Shown here: positions 60,238 through 64,000 of the stretch, one piece after another
How the letters are laid out: the number at the start of each line of letters is the position of its first letter
How positions within the stretch are numbered: the stretch's first letter is position 1
Assembly: GCF_015163075.1 (NCBI RefSeq)
Contig: NZ_JADDXU010000007.1
Span: 372,001-436,000, forward strand
DNA from: Streptomyces justiciae
GTDB taxonomy: Bacteria > Actinomycetota > Actinomycetes > Streptomycetales > Streptomycetaceae
Direction: 5' to 3'
Length of the DNA stretch: 64,000 nt
Notes under the pieces: model-generated
What the model saw: only the letters and a program-made list of their open reading frames with translations
What the model was told of the DNA's origin: nothing
Database searches by the model: none
Translations under genes and position numbers: made by a program

Positions 60238-61764
60238 TCAGTGCGCCGCGCACCCACCGGTCGCCGCCGGCAGCGGCTCCGGTACCCCGATCTTCGGCAG
60301 CCCCAGCAGCACGCCCGCCGGCTTGGCCGCCTCGGCGGCGTTGCGCTTCTCCCAGGCGTCGCCCGCGCGCGTGCGGCGCACGTTCAGGACGGGGCCCTCG
60401 GCGAGGAGGTGGTGCGGGGCGGCGTACGTGATCTCGACCGTGACCACGTCGCCGGGGCGGACCTCCTCGTCCGGCTTGGTGAAGTGGACCAGGCGGTTGT
60501 CGGGGGCGCGGCCGGAGAGGCGGTGGGTGGTGCCGTCCTTGCGGCCCTCGCCCTCGGCGACCATCAGCTCCAGCGTGCGGCCGACCTGCTTCTTGTTCTC
60601 GTCCCAGGAGATCTCCTCCTGGAGGGCGACGAGACGCTCGTAGCGCGCCTGGACGACCTCCTTGGGGATCTGCCCCTCCATGGTCGCGGCCGGGGTTCCG
60701 GGGCGCTTGGAGTACTGGAAGGTGAAGGCGTTGGTGAAGCGGGCCTCGCGGACTGTGTGCATGGTCTGCTCGAAGTCCTCCTCGGTCTCGCCGGGGAAGC
60801 CGACGATGATGTCGGTCGAGATCGCGGCGTCCGGCATCGCGGCGCGCACCTTCTCGATGATCCCGAGGAAACGCTCCTGCCGGTACGAACGGCGCATCGC
60901 CTTGAGGACCGTGTCCGAGCCGGACTGGAGGGGCATGTGCAGCTGCGGCATCACGTTCGGCGTCTCGGCCATGGCGGCGATGACGTCGTCCGTGAAGTCG
61001 CGCGGGTGCGGGGAGGTGAAGCGGACGCGCTCCAGGCCCTCGATCTTCCCGCAGGCCCGCAGCAGCTTGCTGAAGGCCTCGCGGTCGCCGATGTCGGAGC
61101 CGTACGCGTTGACGTTCTGGCCGAGCAGCGTGATCTCGGAGACGCCCTCGGCGACCAGGGCCTCGATCTCGGCGAGGATGTCGCCGGTGCGGCGGTCCTT
61201 CTCCTTGCCGCGCAGCGCCGGAACGATGCAGAACGTGCAGGTGTTGTTGCAGCCGACGGAGATCGACACCCAGGCCGCGTAGGCGCTCTCGCGCCGGGTC
61301 GGCAGCGTGGAGGGGAACGCCTCCAGGGACTCGGCGATCTCGACCTGCGCCTCCTCCTGCACGCGCGCGCGTTCCAGCAGGATCGGCAGCTTGCCGATGT
61401 TGTGCGTGCCGAAGACGACATCCACCCAGGGCGCCTTCTTGACGATGGTGTCCTGGTCCTTCTGCGCCAGGCACCCGCCGACCGCGATCTGCATGCCGGG
61501 CCGCGAGGCCTTCTTGGGGGCGAGGCGGCCGAGGTTGCCGTACAGCCGGTTGTCGGCGTTCTCGCGCACCGCGCAGGTGTTGAAGACCACCACGTCCGCG
61601 TCACCGTCGGAGCCCTCGGGCGCGCGCACGTACCCGGCCTCCTCCAGCAGTCCGGACAATCGCTCGGAGTCATGGACGTTCATCTGGCACCCGTAGGTAC
61701 GAACTTCGTAGGTCTTGGGCACTGAGACGTCCACTGCCGGGCTCCGGTCGCTGCTGATGGTCAT
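60238..61764 (-). CDS. miaB: tRNA-2-methylthio-N6-dimethylallyladenosine synthase
   Basis: 508 residues. N-terminal UPF0004 cysteines Cys26 (YGCQMN), Cys64 (NTCAVR) and Cys98 (VGGCLAQ) bind one Fe-S cluster. The radical-SAM motif CNNTCTFC gives Cys172, Cys176 and Cys179. The C-terminal TRAM domain is the QVGRTLELMVAEGEGRKDGT to VTVEITYAAPHHLLAEGP region. It adds a methylthio group to the MiaA-modified A37. Start ATG 61764 is kept, although GAGGG abuts it; a GTG a few codons on is possible. The C-terminal 40 residues are not conserved in appearance. Confidence 0.95.
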   Translation of the reverse strand: MTISSDRSPAVDVSVPKTYEVRTYGCQMNVHDSERLSGLLEEAGYVRAPEGSDGDADVVVFNTCAVRENADNRLYGNLGRLAPKKASRPGMQIAVGGCLAQKDQDTIVKKAPWVDVVFGTHNIGKLPILLERARVQEEAQVEIAESLEAFPSTLPTRRESAYAAWVSISVGCNNTCTFCIVPALRGKEKDRRTGDILAEIEALVAEGVSEITLLGQNVNAYGSDIGDREAFSKLLRACGKIEGLERVRFTSPHPRDFTDDVIAAMAETPNVMPQLHMPLQSGSDTVLKAMRRSYRQERFLGIIEKVRAAMPDAAISTDIIVGFPGETEEDFEQTMHTVREARFTNAFTFQYSKRPGTPAATMEGQIPKEVVQARYERLVALQEEISWDENKKQVGRTLELMVAEGEGRKDGTTHRLSGRAPDNRLVHFTKPDEEVRPGDVVTVEITYAAPHHLLAEGPVLNVRRTRAGDAWEKRNAAEAAKPAGVLLGLPKIGVPEPLPAATGGCAAH

Positions 61765-61865
61765 CCCTCAAGAGTAGGCGGTCCCGGGAACGCCTCGCGC
61801 CGGGCCGGGGCGCCCCCGGGGTGCGGGGTCCGCGGGGCGAGATCACCATGAGGAGCAGGTGGCCC

Positions 61866-64000
61866 ATGGAATCCGTGACCTCGCGCAGAGTGCTGCGCGT
61901 CCTCGCCTTCGCCGCGGCCGTGCTGTGCACGCTCATCGTCGCCGTGGCGGCCACGGCGCGTGCCACGGTCGTGTCGGCGGGGTTCTACGGGTCGGTGCTG
62001 GACGAGGAGTCGGCGTACGACCGGGTCTACGACCAGGTCCTGGTCGATCCGAAGGCCGCGGCGGTGACCCGGAACCTGCTGGCCGGGCTGCCGGTACCGG
62101 AGGCCGTGGTGACCTCCAACATCAAGCTGGTGCTGCCTCCTGAGACGGTCCGGGACCTCACCCAGGAGCAGATCGGCAACGCCGTCGGGTACCTCCGCGG
62201 CGACCGGGACACCCTCGATCTGTCCGTGGATCTGCGCCCGGTGCTGGACAACGTCGACGACCTGGCCCAGGTCTACTTCGGCGATCTCGTCGCCTCCGTG
62301 CAGAACCGCACCGAGCCGGACTTCGCCGCGTTCTCGGCCGATCTCTCGGCTGCCCTGGAGCACGTCGTCGCCGGTCGCGTCCCCGGTTCGCTGCCCGCCC
62401 TCCCGCTCACCGAGGAGCAGGCCGCCACGGCCGCCGGGCACATCCTCGCCGCGCTTCCCGAGGAGCGGCGGGAGGCGCTGCGGCCGGACGTCGAAGTGGC
62501 CCTGGGCGACGGGGACATCGGCACCGTGCTCGCGACCGTGGCACCGGCGGTGGTGTCCGAGCGCACCCACGACGCCGCCGCCCGGCTGCGGACGCTCGCG
62601 GGCGGCAGCCACTGGAACCTCGACCGCCCCCTCGACCTCGCGGGTCTGGAGAGTGTTCGCCCCTATACGGCGGTCGGGCTCGGGATCGTCGAGACCGTCG
62701 CCGCCGCGCTGCTGGTCGCCGCTCTGGCGGTGCTGTGGTTCACCGGTTCCGACGCGCCCGGCCGCAGGCCGATGCTGCTGGGCTGGGCGCTGGCCGCCGG
62801 TGGGCTGCTGACGGCCCTGGTGGTCCTCCTCGTACGTGTTGTCGGCGGCGGCCGTCTCGTCGATCCGCCGGCGAGCTGGCCGACCGGCCTCGCCCGCCTG
62901 GTCGACGACCTCCAGCGCACGGCCGTCGACGACATGACGGCCGCGGCCCTGGGCAGCGCGCTGGTCCCGCTGGTGGCGGGGGCGCTGCTCGCCGGACTCG
63001 GGTGGGCTCTTCAGGTGCGCCCCCGGCTGCGGACGGCGCCCGCGGCCGCGTACATCCGTCCGCTGGCGGCCGGCGCGAGCGCCCTCGCCCTCGCCGGTCT
63101 CGTGCTGGTCCCGTTGGCCGCTCCCGAGGCGCCGCGCCGGTGCGAGGGCAGCGTGCGGCTGTGCGACCGGCCGTACGACGAGGTCGCCTTCCTGACCTCG
63201 CACAACGCCATGTCGACCACCGTCGACCGGTTCATCGGTCCGCTCCAGGACCCGGCCATCACCACGCAGCTGGACGACGGGGTGCGGGCCCTCCAGATCG
63301 ACACCTACCGCTGGGAGCGGCCCGACGAGATCACCGCGCGGCTGAAGGACTCCGACTTCTCGGCCGAGCAGCGCGCACTGATCGCCAACGTCGTCAACCG
63401 GGTCAACCCGCCCCGTGAGGGGCTGTGGCTGTGCCATTCGGTGTGCCGGGCCGGGGCGGTCCCGCTGGTGCCGGAGCTGCGCGAGATCGGTGACTGGATG
63501 CGTGACCATCCGACCGAGGTGCTGACCCTGATCGTGCAGGACGCGATCTCGGGCGAGGACACCGCGGAGGCGTTCGCGCGGGCCGGGCTGGGCGACCTCG
63601 TCTTCACGCCGGACGACGATCCCGCGGAGGCGTGGCCGACGCTGGGCGACATGATCGACAGTGGCCGGCGGCTGGTCGTCTTCGCCGAGCAGGCCGACGG
63701 CCCGGCCGCGTGGTACCGGAACTTCTACCGCTACGGCATGGAGACACCGTTCTCCTTCCAGCGCCCCGACCAGATGAGCTGCGTGCCGCACCGGGGCGGC
63801 ACCGGCAAGCGGCTGTTCCTGCTCAACCACTTCATCACCGCGGGCGGCGGCAGCCGCCTGGACGCCGGCGAGGTCAACGCCCGCGACTACGTCCTCGACC
63901 GCGTCGCGAAGTGCGAGCGGGAGCGCGGCCGGCCGGTGAACTTCGTCGCCGTCGACTACACGACGATCGGCGACGCGCGCGGGGCCGTGGACACGCTCAA
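61866..64000 (+). CDS. Membrane protein with C-terminal PLC-like phosphodiesterase domain (partial)
   Basis: The gene starts at ATG 61866 (CAGGTGG 6 nt upstream; ATG 61848 is an in-frame alternative) and runs off the right edge, so about 711 residues are seen. The N-terminus has one membrane helix (VLAFAAAVLCTLIVAVAATA). A long extracytoplasmic domain follows to residue ~265, then membrane helices at ~270-292, 301-324, 359-383 and 400-415. From residue ~430 a PI-PLC X-like TIM barrel appears: His446 in LTSHNAMSTT, Asp479 in LQIDTYRW and His524 in LWLCHSVC, then WMRDHPTEVLTLIVQDA. It may act on membrane lipids or glycopolymers on the outer face. Confidence 0.82.
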   Translation, partial: MESVTSRRVLRVLAFAAAVLCTLIVAVAATARATVVSAGFYGSVLDEESAYDRVYDQVLVDPKAAAVTRNLLAGLPVPEAVVTSNIKLVLPPETVRDLTQEQIGNAVGYLRGDRDTLDLSVDLRPVLDNVDDLAQVYFGDLVASVQNRTEPDFAAFSADLSAALEHVVAGRVPGSLPALPLTEEQAATAAGHILAALPEERREALRPDVEVALGDGDIGTVLATVAPAVVSERTHDAAARLRTLAGGSHWNLDRPLDLAGLESVRPYTAVGLGIVETVAAALLVAALAVLWFTGSDAPGRRPMLLGWALAAGGLLTALVVLLVRVVGGGRLVDPPASWPTGLARLVDDLQRTAVDDMTAAALGSALVPLVAGALLAGLGWALQVRPRLRTAPAAAYIRPLAAGASALALAGLVLVPLAAPEAPRRCEGSVRLCDRPYDEVAFLTSHNAMSTTVDRFIGPLQDPAITTQLDDGVRALQIDTYRWERPDEITARLKDSDFSAEQRALIANVVNRVNPPREGLWLCHSVCRAGAVPLVPELREIGDWMRDHPTEVLTLIVQDAISGEDTAEAFARAGLGDLVFTPDDDPAEAWPTLGDMIDSGRRLVVFAEQADGPAAWYRNFYRYGMETPFSFQRPDQMSCVPHRGGTGKRLFLLNHFITAGGGSRLDAGEVNARDYVLDRVAKCERERGRPVNFVAVDYTTIGDARGAVDTL

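Overview
The window is about 72% GC, with high-GC third codon positions, frequent GTG and TTG starts, lipoproteins and long Ala/Pro/Glu-rich linkers. The gene content is that of a Streptomyces chromosome core. From memory (not searched), the order parE / small zinc-finger-like gene / hrdB / whiH ... rnhB ... nrdJ-nrdR-lexA-dinG ... hflX / M1 peptidase / rshA / dapF / miaA / miaB matches the S. coelicolor hrdB region. I saw no transposase, integrase, CRISPR array, tRNA or rRNA.

Layout. 1-3898: an ABC importer operon (ATPase, permease, lipoprotein binding protein) between two CitB/DpiA-type response regulators. 4043-8617: an SSS-family symporter with a DUF485 partner, then a three-gene LuxR-type two-component operon. 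9014-15844: parE, a small Cys-containing protein, a secreted trypsin-like protease, the principal sigma factor hrdB and the sporulation regulator whiH. 16007-26998: a one-polypeptide ABC exporter, an NrtR-type Nudix regulator, a debranching-enzyme-like protein, a DUF4192 protein, a RecQ-type helicase ending in a phosphoribosyltransferase-like domain, and an unknown gene. 27408-34592: a helicase-C-terminus-like protein, rnhB, a TetR/MFS efflux pair with two near-identical operators, ADP-ribosylglycohydrolase, histidine phosphatase, YdbC-like and TerD-like genes. 34736-41801: class II ribonucleotide reductase nrdJ, its repressor nrdR, lexA and dinG, with recognisable NrdR boxes and an SOS box. 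42096-47043: an incomplete siderophore (NIS) cluster of acetyltransferase, IucA/IucC synthetase and aminotransferase. 47403-50045: two tandem trypsin-like lipoproteins. 50105-61764: hflX, an M1 metallopeptidase, rshA, dapF, a small membrane protein, miaA, two small acidic/basic proteins, an extradiol-dioxygenase-like protein and miaB. 61866-end: a membrane protein with a PLC-like domain, cut by the window edge.

How they work together. Much of the window serves nucleic-acid synthesis and repair: ParE, RecQ-like, RNase HII, DinG, LexA and NrdJ/NrdR. LexA should control itself through the SOS box, and NrdR should control nrdRJ through two boxes spaced 31 bp apart. hrdB and whiH link vegetative transcription and sporulation; a sigma-WhiG-like -10 and a palindrome lie upstream of whiH. 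MiaA and MiaB act successively on the same tRNA adenosine. The least explained parts are the RecQ-PRTase fusion, the helicase-C-like protein beside rnhB, the twin protease lipoproteins, the repeat-bearing aminotransferase and the 31-bp tandem repeats next to miaB.
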